Assembly (NCBI RefSeq): GCF_001429765.1
Contig: NZ_LMJB01000010.1
Coordinates: forward strand, 250,588 to 314,587
DNA: 64,000 nt
Source of the DNA: Flavobacterium sp. Root901
Lineage (GTDB): Bacteria > Bacteroidota > Bacteroidia > Flavobacteriales > Flavobacteriaceae
Reading direction: 5' to 3'
Shown here: positions 24,857-32,573 of the stretch, piece after piece
Layout of the letters: each line of letters opens with the position of its first letter
Position numbering within the stretch: the first letter of the stretch is position 1
Notes under the pieces: model-generated
The model's input: only the letters and a program-made list of their open reading frames with translations
The model's database searches: none
What the model was told of the DNA's origin: nothing
Translations under genes and position numbers: made by a program

Positions 24857-25273
24857 ATGAGCACATTTACAAAACCAAATCACATAGGACGAAAAATAAG
24901 CCGTATACGTGAACTTCGCGATATGAAACAAGAAGCTTTGGCTTATGCGATGGGAATTAGCCAGCAAACTATTTCGGCTATTGAAAACAGCGAAACGGTA
25001 GACGAAGAAAGACTGACAGAAATTGCAAAAGCGCTTGGTGTAACAGTTGATGCTATTAAAAGTTTTTCAGAAGAAGGCATGATTAATTATTTCAATACTT
25101 TTACAGATACAAAAGATAGCCAAGTAAATTTTGGAAATAGTAACAATTGCACTTTCAATCCATTAGATAAATTAATGGAAACGGTAGAAGAAAATAAAAA
25201 ACTCTACGAGCGTTTACTTCAGGCAGAAAAAGATAAAATCGAATATTTGGAGAAATTGCTAAAAGAGAAGTAA
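24857..25273 (+). CDS. XRE-family helix-turn-helix regulator with C-terminal coiled coil
   Basis: 138 residues. Residues 8-66 form a Cro/CI-type HTH: 'IGRKISRIRELRDMKQEALA', 'MGISQQTISAIENS' and 'LTEIAKALGVTVDAIKSF'. A linker with a short Asn-rich 'VNFGNSNNCTFNPLDKLME' is followed by a coiled coil (ENKKLYERLLQAEKDKIEYL), probably for dimerisation. This layout is common in Bacteroidetes genomes. Targets are unknown; the divergent 24341-24652 gene is the nearest candidate. It is followed by its own terminator. Confidence 0.88.
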   Translation: MSTFTKPNHIGRKISRIRELRDMKQEALAYAMGISQQTISAIENSETVDEERLTEIAKALGVTVDAIKSFSEEGMINYFNTFTDTKDSQVNFGNSNNCTFNPLDKLMETVEENKKLYERLLQAEKDKIEYLEKLLKEK

Positions 25274-25294
25274 TTAGTATTTTTTAAAATATAG

Positions 25295-25326
25295 AAAACC
25301 TCCCAGAAACGGGAGGTTTTTATTTT
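25295..25326 (+). terminator. Terminator of the XRE gene
   Basis: A 10-bp stem AAAACCTCCC / GGGAGGTTTT and a T-run. Confidence 0.9.
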
Positions 25327-25362
25327 TAATAGAGAATTAAAGAGTAAAATTCTATACAGTTT

Positions 25363-25457
25363 GTCATTCTCCTTCGTCGAAATGACAATATTGGGGGTAT
25401 AAAGTTCTAAGGAAGTTCCGAAGGAACAATATATATTGTAGAGATGGATTTTAATCC
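25363..25457. repeat. Fragments of dispersed intergenic repeats
   Basis: Contains TCATTCTCCTTCGTCGAAAT (single arm of the 24150 family), AGTTCCGAAGGAAC (palindrome) and GTAGAGATGGATTTTAATCC, related to elements at 37559 and 38099. No ORF. Confidence 0.6.
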
Positions 25458-25477
25458 ATCATAAAAATCATGAACAT

Positions 25478-25512
25478 AAAAAAAGCAGCTCTTGGTAAGG
25501 AGCTGCTTTCAT
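25478..25512 (-). terminator. Terminator of the 25537-25923 gene
   Basis: A stem AAAGCAGCTC / GAGCTGCTTT with an A-run on its left (T-run on the minus strand). Confidence 0.85.
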
Positions 25513-25536
25513 TTTTTTGAGGGGCAAAAAAAGTGG

Positions 25537-25923
25537 TTAACGACGAAATCCTGGACTATAGTTTACAGATTCGTCTAACTTAACTGTTTTTACCTTTTTA
25601 GCAGCAACTTTAATTTCGTGCTTAGCGACTTTGTCGTTTGCTTTAACTTCAAGAACATAAGTTCCGGCTGGAAAACCTTCAAGACTTATTGTTTTTGAAA
25701 CTTCCAATTTGTTTGCTGCAGATTCTCCCGCATAAAGTAAATTGTGATTTTCGTCGTAGATAGAAAAAGATGATTTTTCAAATGTGTCTAAAGAAAAGCT
25801 AACTACTTTTCCTTTTCCAGTTTGAATGTTTAAAATAAAATCGCCTTTTCCATCAATGGCGTAAGTAAATAATGTTGCAAAAAAGAGGGCTGCAACTAAC
25901 CCAGTTTTGGTAAATTTTGTCAT
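25537..25923 (-). CDS. Small secreted protein, divergent member of the 26-28 kb family
   Basis: 128 residues with a signal peptide (LVAALFFATLFTYA) and then IDGKGDFILNIQTGKGKVVS. The mature domain matches the three tandem paralogs in layout: 'YAIDG', 'SIYDENHNLLYAGESA', 'LEGFPAGTYVLEVKANDKVA' and 'KHEIKV'. The fold looks like a small beta sandwich, similar to secretion-tail or DUF3244-type domains. Unlike the paralogs it has no copy of the shared upstream element and ends in a different tail (SVNYSPGFRR). The 25924-26296 gap holds AT-rich DNA and a terminator for the next gene. Function unknown. Confidence 0.8.
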   Translation of the reverse strand: MTKFTKTGLVAALFFATLFTYAIDGKGDFILNIQTGKGKVVSFSLDTFEKSSFSIYDENHNLLYAGESAANKLEVSKTISLEGFPAGTYVLEVKANDKVAKHEIKVAAKKVKTVKLDESVNYSPGFRR

Positions 25924-26189
25924 GTTTTTTTAAAGTTTTATTACTAAATGTGGAACGTCCAAAACTACAAATACAAATTTAATTTTCCGCAAAAAAATCA
26001 CGTTTTTTAATACTTAAAATGCTGAATTAAAACTATTTCTGTGTTTTGTCTACGCTATGTACGTAAATACGGGGGCTGCGGTTTGAAAAAAAAATATTTT
26101 TTTTAATGCAATAGAAACCAGACAGATACAATTATTAAGAATAATTTTCCAAATTTTTTCGATTTTTTAAAAAACCGAAAAATTTAACA

Positions 26190-26230
26190 TAAAAAAAACA
26201 GCTCAATAACCACAAAGAGCTGTTTTTAAA
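26190..26230 (-). terminator. Terminator, paralog unit 1
   Basis: AACAGCTC / GAGCTGTT around AATAACCACAAA, with an A-run on the left acting as a T-run for the minus strand. The same element recurs at 26981 and 27763. Confidence 0.85.
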
Positions 26231-26296
26231 ACAATCACAGTTTTAACTTTACTAACTATCTAACCTTAGTTTATACTTGTAAAAAGTATAAGATTT

Positions 26297-26698
26297 TTAG
26301 CGCACTGCTACGCTTGTATTTTTATCAGAAACTGTTTTGTAAACAGATGAAATTGCTTTTGCAGATAATACAGTCGTATTATTTGTAATCGTAATTTCGT
26401 GTCTCACTTTTTTTACGTTGTCTTCGGCTTCTAAGAAGTAAGTTCCTTCCGGAAATTCTTCTAAACTAAAAGTTCTTAATATTCCATCTTTACCTGAAGC
26501 AGTTTCAGAATAAATTAGATTTCCGTCTTGGTCGTAAATTGCCAGGTTTGCTTTTTGCAATTTGTTTATTGCAAATGTTATAAGCTTTCCGTCAGCTTTT
26601 ATTACATGAAGATTAAAGTCTCCATTTCCATCAATTGCATACGTACTTCCTGTAAAAAGTACAGCACATACTAAACTCAATTTTAAAATCTTTTTCAT
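26297..26698 (-). CDS. Small secreted protein, tandem paralog 1
   Basis: 133 residues with a signal peptide (SLVCAVLFTGSTYA) and a compact beta-rich mature domain: IDGNGDFNLHVIKADGKLI, 'ANLAIYDQDGNLIYSE', 'ASGKDGILRTFSLEEFPEGT' and 'YFLEAEDNVKKVRHEITI'. The last 18 residues (YKTVSDKNTSVAVR) are identical to paralog 3. The promoter region (26736-26770) has TAATTTTA and TTG at 23-bp spacing on the minus strand, preceded by the shared element 26771-26875. Secreted, probably periplasmic or surface; function unknown. Confidence 0.85.
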   Translation of the reverse strand: MKKILKLSLVCAVLFTGSTYAIDGNGDFNLHVIKADGKLITFAINKLQKANLAIYDQDGNLIYSETASGKDGILRTFSLEEFPEGTYFLEAEDNVKKVRHEITITNNTTVLSAKAISSVYKTVSDKNTSVAVR

Positions 26699-26770
26699 AA
26701 CTGTTAGTTTTAAATTATTAGTTTAATTCTCTGATGTAAAATTACTACAAGAGTGCCTGTTTTTTATCAA

Positions 26771-26875
26771 CCCTGTTTTCCAATTTCGATGCTGTATTCT
26801 CATTTACGAAACCGTTATAGGTTAAAGTTTGAATTATTTTTATCGTTTTTGTTAATTCGGTTATTATTTTTCAAA
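26771..26875. promoter_or_regulatory. Shared upstream element, copy 1
   Basis: The core reads TCATTTACGAAACCGTTATA, then GGTTAAA, TTTGAATTATTTT, GTTTTTGTTAATTCGG and TTATTATTTTTCAA. It lies just upstream of the -33 region of paralog 1. Confidence 0.8.
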
Positions 26876-26980
26876 GAATTTGCAAATTCTTGAATTTACC
26901 TTTTTCTTACATTTTGTTAATAATCAAAGTCCCAAAAATGCTGGTTTGTAAATTTGATTTTACCAAAAGTAAAGCACAAA

Positions 26981-27014
26981 AAAAACAGCTCAATAACCAC
27001 AAAGAGCTGTTTCT
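26981..27014 (-). terminator. Terminator, paralog unit 2
   Basis: Same AACAGCTC / GAGCTGTT hairpin as unit 1, at the equivalent place after paralog 2. Confidence 0.82.
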
Positions 27015-27120
27015 AAAACTTACGTTTTTAAACTTTACTAACTATCTAACCTCATTTTTATACTGTATGCGAGTATAAATTTTTCAGTGCTTTTGCACTT
27101 ATATTTTTAGCAGGATCTGC

Positions 27121-27483
27121 TTAATTTAATGTCAGGGCTTTTGAAGACAAAACAGTAGTTTCATTTGTTACTGTAATTTCGTGTCTTGCTTTTTTGAAGT
27201 TGTCTTCAATTTCTAAAAAATAAGTTCCGGCTGGAAATTCTTCTAAACTAAATGTTCTTAAAATTCCGTCTTTACCAGAAGCGTTTTCAGAATAAATTAA
27301 ATTATCGTTTTTGTCATATATACTAATAACTGCTTTTTGAGTCTGGTTTAAAGCAAATGTGATTACTTTTCCGTTAGCTCTTAATACATGAAGGTTAAAA
27401 GCGTTATTTCCGTCAATTGCATAAGTACTTAATCCTGATAAAAGTACAGCACATACTAAACTCAATTTTAAATTCTTTTTCAT
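27121..27483 (-). CDS. Small secreted protein, tandem paralog 2, C-terminally truncated
   Basis: 120 residues with signal peptide SLVCAVLLSGLSTYA and the same mature domain (AIDGNNAFNLHVLRANGKVI, 'SGKDGILRTFSLEEFPAGTY'). It ends ...SSKALTLN at a TAA exactly where paralogs 1 and 3 have a Tyr codon. The lost tail is still legible downstream (27120-27073, ADPAKNISAKALK against KTVSDKNTSVAVR). The promoter has TAA in place of the -33 TTG of the other copies. It is probably decaying, or expressed differently. Confidence 0.72.
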   Translation of the reverse strand: MKKNLKLSLVCAVLLSGLSTYAIDGNNAFNLHVLRANGKVITFALNQTQKAVISIYDKNDNLIYSENASGKDGILRTFSLEEFPAGTYFLEIEDNFKKARHEITVTNETTVLSSKALTLN

Positions 27484-27560
27484 ACTATTTGTTTTTGATG
27501 TTTATCTCTTCTCTAATTCTCTGATGTAAAATTACTTTAGTTATATGTTTTTTTTATTTA

Positions 27561-27664
27561 CTCTATTTTCCAATTTCGATGCTATATTCTCATTTACGAA
27601 ACCGTTATAGGTTAAAATTTGAATTATTTTAGGTGTTTTTGTTAATTCGGTTATTATTTTTCAA
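27561..27664. promoter_or_regulatory. Shared upstream element, copy 2
   Basis: Core TCATTTACGAAACCGTTATA followed by GGTTAAAATTTGAATTATTT and GTTAATTCGGTTATTATTTT. It lies upstream of paralog 2. Confidence 0.8.
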
Positions 27665-27674
27665 TGTTTTTGAA

Positions 27675-27709
27675 AAGATGCTGAGGTCCTAAAATGCTAA
27701 ATTTTTAAG
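27675..27709 (+). repeat. Degenerate RAGNNNCT array
   Basis: Units AAGATGCT, GAGGTCCT, AAAATGCT, AAATTTTT, AAG. It lies between paralog units and is the most eroded array in the window. Confidence 0.6.
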
Positions 27710-27762
27710 TTTTTTAAACTTGAAACCTCAAGCCTGAAACAAAAGATCAAAAAGTTTGAAAC

Positions 27763-27800
27763 AAAAAAAAACAGCCCAATAACCACAAAGAGCTGTTTTT
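27763..27800 (-). terminator. Terminator, paralog unit 3
   Basis: ACAGCCC / GAGCTGT hairpin, the same element with one C replacing T in the left arm, followed by a T-run on the minus strand. Confidence 0.78.
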
Positions 27801-27867
27801 AAAACTTACGTTTTTAACTTTACTAACTATCTAACCTTAGTTTATACTTATGAGAAGTATAAGTTTT

Positions 27868-28269
27868 TTAGCGTACTGCTACACTAGTATTTTTATCAGA
27901 AACTGTTTTGTAAACAGATGAAATTGCTTTTGAAGATAAAGTGGCAATCTCATTGTTTACAGTAATTTCATATCTAACTTTTTTTGCGTTGTCTTCAACT
28001 TCTAAGAAGTAAGTTCCATCAGGAAAATCCTGTAAGCTGAAAGTTCTTAAGATTCCGTCTTTACCTGTAGCATTTTCAGAATAGAATAAAGTACCTTCTT
28101 TATCGTATATAGCTAATTTTGCTTTTTGTAATTGGTTAAGACCAAAAGTGATTACTTTTCCGTTTTTCAATACATGAAGATTAAAGTCCTCATTTCCATC
28201 AATCGCATAAGTGCTTACACCTGCAAAAAGAGCAGCACATACTAAACTTAATTTTACAATCTTATTCAT
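27868..28269 (-). CDS. Small secreted protein, tandem paralog 3
   Basis: 133 residues with signal peptide SLVCAALFAGVSTYA and the shared domain: 'AIDGNEDFNLHVLKNGKVIT', 'KLAIYDKEGTLFYSEN', 'LQDFPDGTYFLEVEDNAKKV'. The tail YKTVSDKNTSVAVR equals paralog 1. The promoter has TTG and TAATTTTA at 22-bp spacing, and element copy 3 lies upstream. Paralog 1 is its closest relative in the window. Function unknown. Confidence 0.85.
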   Translation of the reverse strand: MNKIVKLSLVCAALFAGVSTYAIDGNEDFNLHVLKNGKVITFGLNQLQKAKLAIYDKEGTLFYSENATGKDGILRTFSLQDFPDGTYFLEVEDNAKKVRYEITVNNEIATLSSKAISSVYKTVSDKNTSVAVR

Positions 28270-28340
28270 CGTATTTGTTTTTAAATTATTATCTCTAATT
28301 CTCTGATGTAAAATTACTTAGTCTTGTCTATTTTATATCA

Positions 28341-28449
28341 ACTCTATTTTCCAATTTATGTGCTATATTCTCATTTACGAAACCGTTATAGGTTAAAATT
28401 TGAATTATTTTAGGTGTTTTTGTTAATTAGGCTGTTATTTTTCAAAGAA
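28341..28449. promoter_or_regulatory. Shared upstream element, copy 3
   Basis: Same core (TCATTTACGAAACCGTTATA...TTAATTAGGCTGTTATTTTT). Read toward the minus-strand paralog 3 it precedes the -33 region. Confidence 0.8.
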
Positions 28450-28626
28450 TATTAATTGTTAACTTTTATAAAATTTCCAATTTTCTTACAGAAATAATGA
28501 ATATCTATAAAAGCAGTCGAATAAATACGATATCCTGAAAAAATCTACAATAAAAATACGGGTCGTATAAAAAATGCCTGTTTTTGAATAATGTCTAAAC
28601 TAGTTTTTTGTGTGTTTTGGTGAAAA

Positions 28627-28706
28627 ATTCTCATTTACGAAACCGATATAGGTTAATTTTTGAATTTTATTAGACGTTTTTGTTAAATTTGTTATTATTT
28701 TTTAAA
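28627..28706 (+). promoter_or_regulatory. Shared upstream element, copy 4, at the AraC gene
   Basis: TCATTTACGAAACCGATATA then GGTTAATTTTTGAATTTTAT and TGTTAAATTTGTTATTATTT, ending 10 bp before the AraC ATG. Here it precedes a plus-strand gene in the same genomic orientation as the other copies, so it faces the opposite way relative to its gene. A shared regulator site or a bidirectional promoter would explain this. Confidence 0.75.
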
Positions 28707-28716
28707 AGGATTTATC

Positions 28717-29589
28717 ATGAAGACAATTGCCCCGGCTCTTGAAGTGATAACTAACTCATACGGAAGTTCTTTTACCTACACTAAACACGCTGAAAAGACC
28801 AATAGCAAAGCTCATTTATGGCATTATCATCCAGAGATTGAGTTGGTTTATATAAATGGCGGGGCAGGAAAAAGACAAATAGGAAGCCATGTTTCCTATT
28901 ATACGAATGGTAGTTTGATTCTGATAGGCTCTAATTTACCGCATTGCGGTTTTACGAATGAACAAACGGGAAATGTAAACGAAACAGTCATTCATATTAA
29001 ACCTGAGTTTTTAGGGAATGGTTTTTTGGCAGTACCGGAAATGAGAAAAATTCAAAATGTTTTAAGTCAGTCTAAAGGCGGAATCGCTTTTGGAGGAGAA
29101 ACTAAAAAACATATTGGAAAAAAAATCGAAATGATGGAACAACAGCTTCCGTTTGAACGCCTTTTGACACTTTTAAGTATTCTGCACGAACTGGATTCTT
29201 CTGAAGAATACACATTGCTTAATGCAGATGGCTTTGCAATGGAATTACAAACACAGGATAACGATCGTATGAATGTGGTTTTTAATTTTGTGAAAGATAA
29301 TTTCCAGCAGTCAATCGCAATAGATGAAGTTTCGAGTTTAGTTAGTATGACAACGCCTTCATTTTGCAGATATTTTAAAAAGATTTCGAACAAAACGTTT
29401 ACGGAGTTTGTAAACGAATACAGACTGGTTCATGCTTCAAAACTTTTGGCCGAGAAACCAATTAGTATTAATGAAGTTTGTTACGAAAGCGGTTTTAATA
29501 ATTTCAGCCACTTTAGCAAATCTTTTAAACAATATACAGGTAAAAGCGCATCACAATATCGTCACGAACACAAAATTATAATTAGTTAG
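28717..29589 (+). CDS. AraC-family regulator with cupin sensor domain
   Basis: 290 residues. An N-terminal cupin-like domain ('WHYHPEIELVYINGGAGKRQ', 'GSLILIGSNLPHCGFTNEQT') is followed by a C-terminal AraC double HTH ('AIDEVSSLVSMTTPSFCRYF', 'ISINEVCYESGFNNFSHFSK'). This is typical of sugar- or metabolite-sensing AraC proteins in Bacteroidetes. The shared 80-bp element sits directly before it and before the three secreted paralogs, so it is the natural candidate for autoregulation and for control of that family (inference). Confidence 0.93.
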   Translation: MKTIAPALEVITNSYGSSFTYTKHAEKTNSKAHLWHYHPEIELVYINGGAGKRQIGSHVSYYTNGSLILIGSNLPHCGFTNEQTGNVNETVIHIKPEFLGNGFLAVPEMRKIQNVLSQSKGGIAFGGETKKHIGKKIEMMEQQLPFERLLTLLSILHELDSSEEYTLLNADGFAMELQTQDNDRMNVVFNFVKDNFQQSIAIDEVSSLVSMTTPSFCRYFKKISNKTFTEFVNEYRLVHASKLLAEKPISINEVCYESGFNNFSHFSKSFKQYTGKSASQYRHEHKIIIS

Positions 29590-29596
29590 TGGTTTT

Positions 29597-29728
29597 TAAG
29601 CCACAGATTACACAGATTAAAATGATTTTTTAAAATTCGTTATAAGCCAGTAGAAAAATAATTTGTCTAATTTACTATAGAACAACTTTTCATAAAAAAA
29701 TCTCAGAATCTGTGTAATCTGCGGCTAA
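29597..29728. repeat. Inverted AGCCACAGATTACACAGATT repeat
   Basis: A left arm with two 9-bp units (ACAGATTAC, ACAGATTAA) and a right arm AATCTGTGTAATCTGCGGCT, about 110 bp apart. It lies between the AraC gene and the esterase. The same layout as the ACGAATT family at 36217. Confidence 0.85.
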
Positions 29729-29746
29729 AAAAAATATAAAATTCAT

Positions 29747-29779
29747 AAATCCGATTAGTGTAAAACTGGTCGGATTTTT
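29747..29779 (+). terminator. Terminator after the AraC gene
   Basis: AAATCCGA / TCGGATTT hairpin with a T-run, about 160 bp after the AraC stop. Confidence 0.75.
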
Positions 29780-29842
29780 CATTTATAGTTTATTCAGAAA
29801 AAAGGTATATTTACATTCCTTAATTGAAAAAAAACTATCAAA

Positions 29843-30712
29843 ATGAAAAACCTCAAAATTTTAGTATTCTTTATTTTTCTGTTTGTTTCGTCTATGTCAT
29901 ACGCAGCAAAAGTAGATACTCTTCAAATTGCAAGCGCAGCTATGAACAAGACCTACAAAGCGGCTGTAGTTTTACCAAACTCTTATGCAAAAAGCAAATC
30001 GACGTTTCCGGTACTATATTTATTACATGGAGCTTACGGGCATTTTAGCGACTGGCTGAAAAACACTCCCAATAAAAAATTAGTTCAGAATTTATCAGAT
30101 CAATATAATCTTATTATTGTAATGCCGGAAGGTGAGACGTTTAGTTTTTATCTCGACAGTCCTGTAAATAAAGAAAGTCAGTTTGAAACTTTTATTACAC
30201 AGGAAGTTATTCAAAAGGTAGATAAAACATACAGAACAATTAGCAATAAAAGCGGAAGAGTCATTACAGGACTTTCTATGGGTGGTCATGGCGCTTTGTA
30301 TCTGTCTGCCAGACATCCGGATTTATTCTGTGCTGCCGGAAGTATGAGCGGAGCAGTAGATATGAGCACGATGCTTAACCGTGAATCTTCGGCGCAGGTG
30401 ATAAAATTAATGCAGCCTGTTTTTGGAGACAGAAGTGATAATTCTGAATTATATGCGCAGCATGCCGTTATGGGAATGCTGGATAAAATAAAAGCAAACA
30501 AATTGCCTTTAATTATTGACTGTGGCGTTGATGATTTTTTAATCGAACCTAACAGAGAATTACACCGCAGATTGGTATATAATAGAGTAGAACACGATTA
30601 TACCGAAAGACCGGGGGCACATACTTGGGAATATTGGGAAAATTCCTTACCTTACCATGTATTATTTTTTAGCAAAATCCTATTTAAAAATCAGGTTGTT
30701 GCAAAAAAATAA
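29843..30712 (+). CDS. Secreted esterase of the esterase D / antigen 85 fold
   Basis: 289 residues with a signal peptide (ILVFFIFLFVSSMSYA). It is an alpha/beta hydrolase with the nucleophile elbow 'ITGLSMGGHGAL', an oxyanion region 'PVLYLLHGAYGHFSDW', an Asp near 'IDCGVDDFLIEPN' and a final His in 'RPGAHTWEYWENSLPYHV'. This matches the putative esterase (PF00756) family, which includes feruloyl and acetyl-xylan esterases and S-formylglutathione hydrolases. Being secreted, a carbohydrate-ester substrate is plausible. It is single, not in a PUL. Confidence 0.9.
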   Translation: MKNLKILVFFIFLFVSSMSYAAKVDTLQIASAAMNKTYKAAVVLPNSYAKSKSTFPVLYLLHGAYGHFSDWLKNTPNKKLVQNLSDQYNLIIVMPEGETFSFYLDSPVNKESQFETFITQEVIQKVDKTYRTISNKSGRVITGLSMGGHGALYLSARHPDLFCAAGSMSGAVDMSTMLNRESSAQVIKLMQPVFGDRSDNSELYAQHAVMGMLDKIKANKLPLIIDCGVDDFLIEPNRELHRRLVYNRVEHDYTERPGAHTWEYWENSLPYHVLFFSKILFKNQVVAKK

Positions 30713-30796
30713 TTAGAAATTTTGTTCCAAAGCCAGTTTAACAAATTTTTGGTTTGGTTTTTGGAATGCTTTTATAAACTTATAAAAATATATATT

Positions 30797-31318
30797 ATGA
30801 AAAAGATACTTACGTTATTCGCAGTTGTTGGATTATTCGCGTTTACAGGCTGTGAAGGGCCGGAAGGGCCTCCGGGACAAGATGGTCAAAAAGGTGATCC
30901 TGGTTATATTAATGAAATATTTGAAGTAACATTAAGTTTTACTAATTCCAACAATTATGGAATGACTTATGAACTTGATCCAGTAATATCTAAAACCGAT
31001 AATGTTTTAGTATATGAATTAGTTAATACTAATGATAATATTGATACTTGGGCACTTTTGCCTCAAGTATATTATTTTAATAATGGGACTGCACAATATA
31101 ATTTTAGTTTTTCATTTGATCAATTTTCAATTTTTATTGATTCAAATTTGGCGTTAAATACTTTACCAGTTAGTTTTACTACTAATAAAACTTTTAGAGT
31201 TGTTATTATTCCTGGGGCAGTATATAATAAATCAGTTAATAAGGTAGATTATTCTGATTACAATGCTGTAATTAAAAAGTATAACATTGATGACAGTAAT
31301 GTTAAGAAATTAAATTAA
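30797..31318 (+). CDS. Collagen-like lipoprotein
   Basis: 173 residues from ATG 30797 (MKKILTLFAVVGLFAFTGCE). The lipobox FTGC is at about residue 19, followed at once by a short collagen-like stretch 'GPEGPPGQDGQKGDPGY'. The rest is an Asn-, Tyr- and Phe-rich beta domain without a recognised family. The gene is AT-rich. Upstream in-frame codons from 30722 are not needed. The collagen triplets are too few for a stable triple helix by themselves. Function unknown. Confidence 0.85.
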   Translation: MKKILTLFAVVGLFAFTGCEGPEGPPGQDGQKGDPGYINEIFEVTLSFTNSNNYGMTYELDPVISKTDNVLVYELVNTNDNIDTWALLPQVYYFNNGTAQYNFSFSFDQFSIFIDSNLALNTLPVSFTTNKTFRVVIIPGAVYNKSVNKVDYSDYNAVIKKYNIDDSNVKKLN

Positions 31319-31333
31319 TTCAAGAATTAAAAT

Positions 31334-31365
31334 AAAAAAAGGAAATCGAAAGATTTCCTTTTTTT
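31334..31365. terminator. Terminator between convergent genes
   Basis: AAAAAAAGGAAATC / GATTTCCTTTTTTT stem with a GAAA-type loop. It is symmetric, so it may serve both the lipoprotein gene and terC. Confidence 0.85.
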
Positions 31366-31384
31366 ATTTATATGTATTTTTGAA

Positions 31385-32353
31385 TTATTCCAAATCAGAA
31401 TCAGTAAGTTCTTTTTCTTTTCCAAACTTAAGAGAAACTAAAATTCCGACTAAAAGAGAAAGTGCTATGAATCCTAAAGATGCCCATTCAGGAATGTGAA
31501 TCCATTCGTGAAGCAGCATTTTTAATCCGACGAAAGCTAAAATCGCCACTAAGCTGTATTCTAAATAACTGAATTTTGCCAGCATATTTGCAAGGAAGAA
31601 ATACATGGAACGTAAGCCAAGAATCGCAAAAATATTAGAACTGAATACTAAAAACGGATCTGATGTAATGGCAAGAATGGCAGGAACACTATCTACAGCA
31701 AATAAAACGTCCATTACTTCAATTACGATCAAAGCAACAAAAAGTGGAGTAGCTGCTTTTTTTCCTTTTTCTGTAAAAATAAAAAATTTCTCATTCTCCA
31801 TCTGAGATGTAATCGGAATAACTTTTCCTAATGTTTTATATACAAAAGAATCTTTTGGATTAAAATCTTCATCTTCTCCTGAAAATAACATTTTTATAGC
31901 GGTAAATAACAAGAATGCGCCAAAAACATAAGTCGTCCAGGTAAATTTGTTGATTAGCATTACTCCAAAGAAAATCATTAATCCGCGGAAAATGACTGCT
32001 CCCAGAATTCCCCAGAATAAAACACGATGCTGGTATTTTTGAGGTATTTTGAATGAAGCAAAAATAATCGCGATTACAAATATGTTATCAACGCTTAAAG
32101 ATAATTCGATTAAATAACCCGTAATAAACTTCATCGCAGCAACTGCGGGTTTTAACTTGTCAGGATTTGCAATATAGTCTGTTGTGTAAAGCCAATAAAT
32201 TACTCCCGAAAACAAAAAAGAAAGTGTTACCCAAATGAGTGTCCATTTGCTGGCTTCTTTAGTGCTGATAATGTGAGGTGTTTTGTTAAAAACTCCTAAA
32301 TCTAAAGCAAGAATAAAAATTACGGCCAATAAAAAGAGAATCCAGACTATCAT
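31385..32353 (-). CDS. TerC family integral membrane protein (Alx type)
   Basis: 322 residues with about nine membrane segments, starting MIVWILFLLAVIFILALDLG. Family hallmarks are the paired acidic motifs 'LIELSLSVDNIFVIAIIF' and 'MDVLFAVDSVPAILAIT'. TerC/Alx proteins act in manganese export or metal loading during protein secretion. It is a single gene; the long 5' leader typical of Mn-riboswitch alx genes is not evident. Confidence 0.93.
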   Translation of the reverse strand: MIVWILFLLAVIFILALDLGVFNKTPHIISTKEASKWTLIWVTLSFLFSGVIYWLYTTDYIANPDKLKPAVAAMKFITGYLIELSLSVDNIFVIAIIFASFKIPQKYQHRVLFWGILGAVIFRGLMIFFGVMLINKFTWTTYVFGAFLLFTAIKMLFSGEDEDFNPKDSFVYKTLGKVIPITSQMENEKFFIFTEKGKKAATPLFVALIVIEVMDVLFAVDSVPAILAITSDPFLVFSSNIFAILGLRSMYFFLANMLAKFSYLEYSLVAILAFVGLKMLLHEWIHIPEWASLGFIALSLLVGILVSLKFGKEKELTDSDLE

Positions 32354-32516
32354 GATATATGTATTTTTAATGATTTACAAAGATAAGTTTTGAAGTTTAA
32401 ATTAAAAATTAATTATAAGAAATGTACTTTTAAAATTAAACTGATCTGCTGCGGGTGAAAATGTGAAATTGAGCTGCTTGTAAAAACTTATTGTTCCCGG
32501 AATCATGAGATGAGTT

Positions 32517-32552
32517 ATAAAAAAAGTGCCGGTAATTAAACCGGCACTTTTA
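32517..32552 (-). terminator. Terminator of the GSII gene
   Basis: AAAGTGCCGG / CCGGCACTTT stem with a T-run on the minus strand. Confidence 0.9.
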
Positions 32553-32573
32553 AAATATATTATAAGCTTAGAA

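Noticed and set aside
24713..24967. Minus-strand ORF over the XRE promoter
   Set aside because: It overlaps the XRE start and has no recognisable protein features.
26890..27078. Plus-strand 62-codon ORF between paralogs 1 and 2
   Set aside because: It runs through the terminator and tail of paralog 2; no conservation at the other two units.
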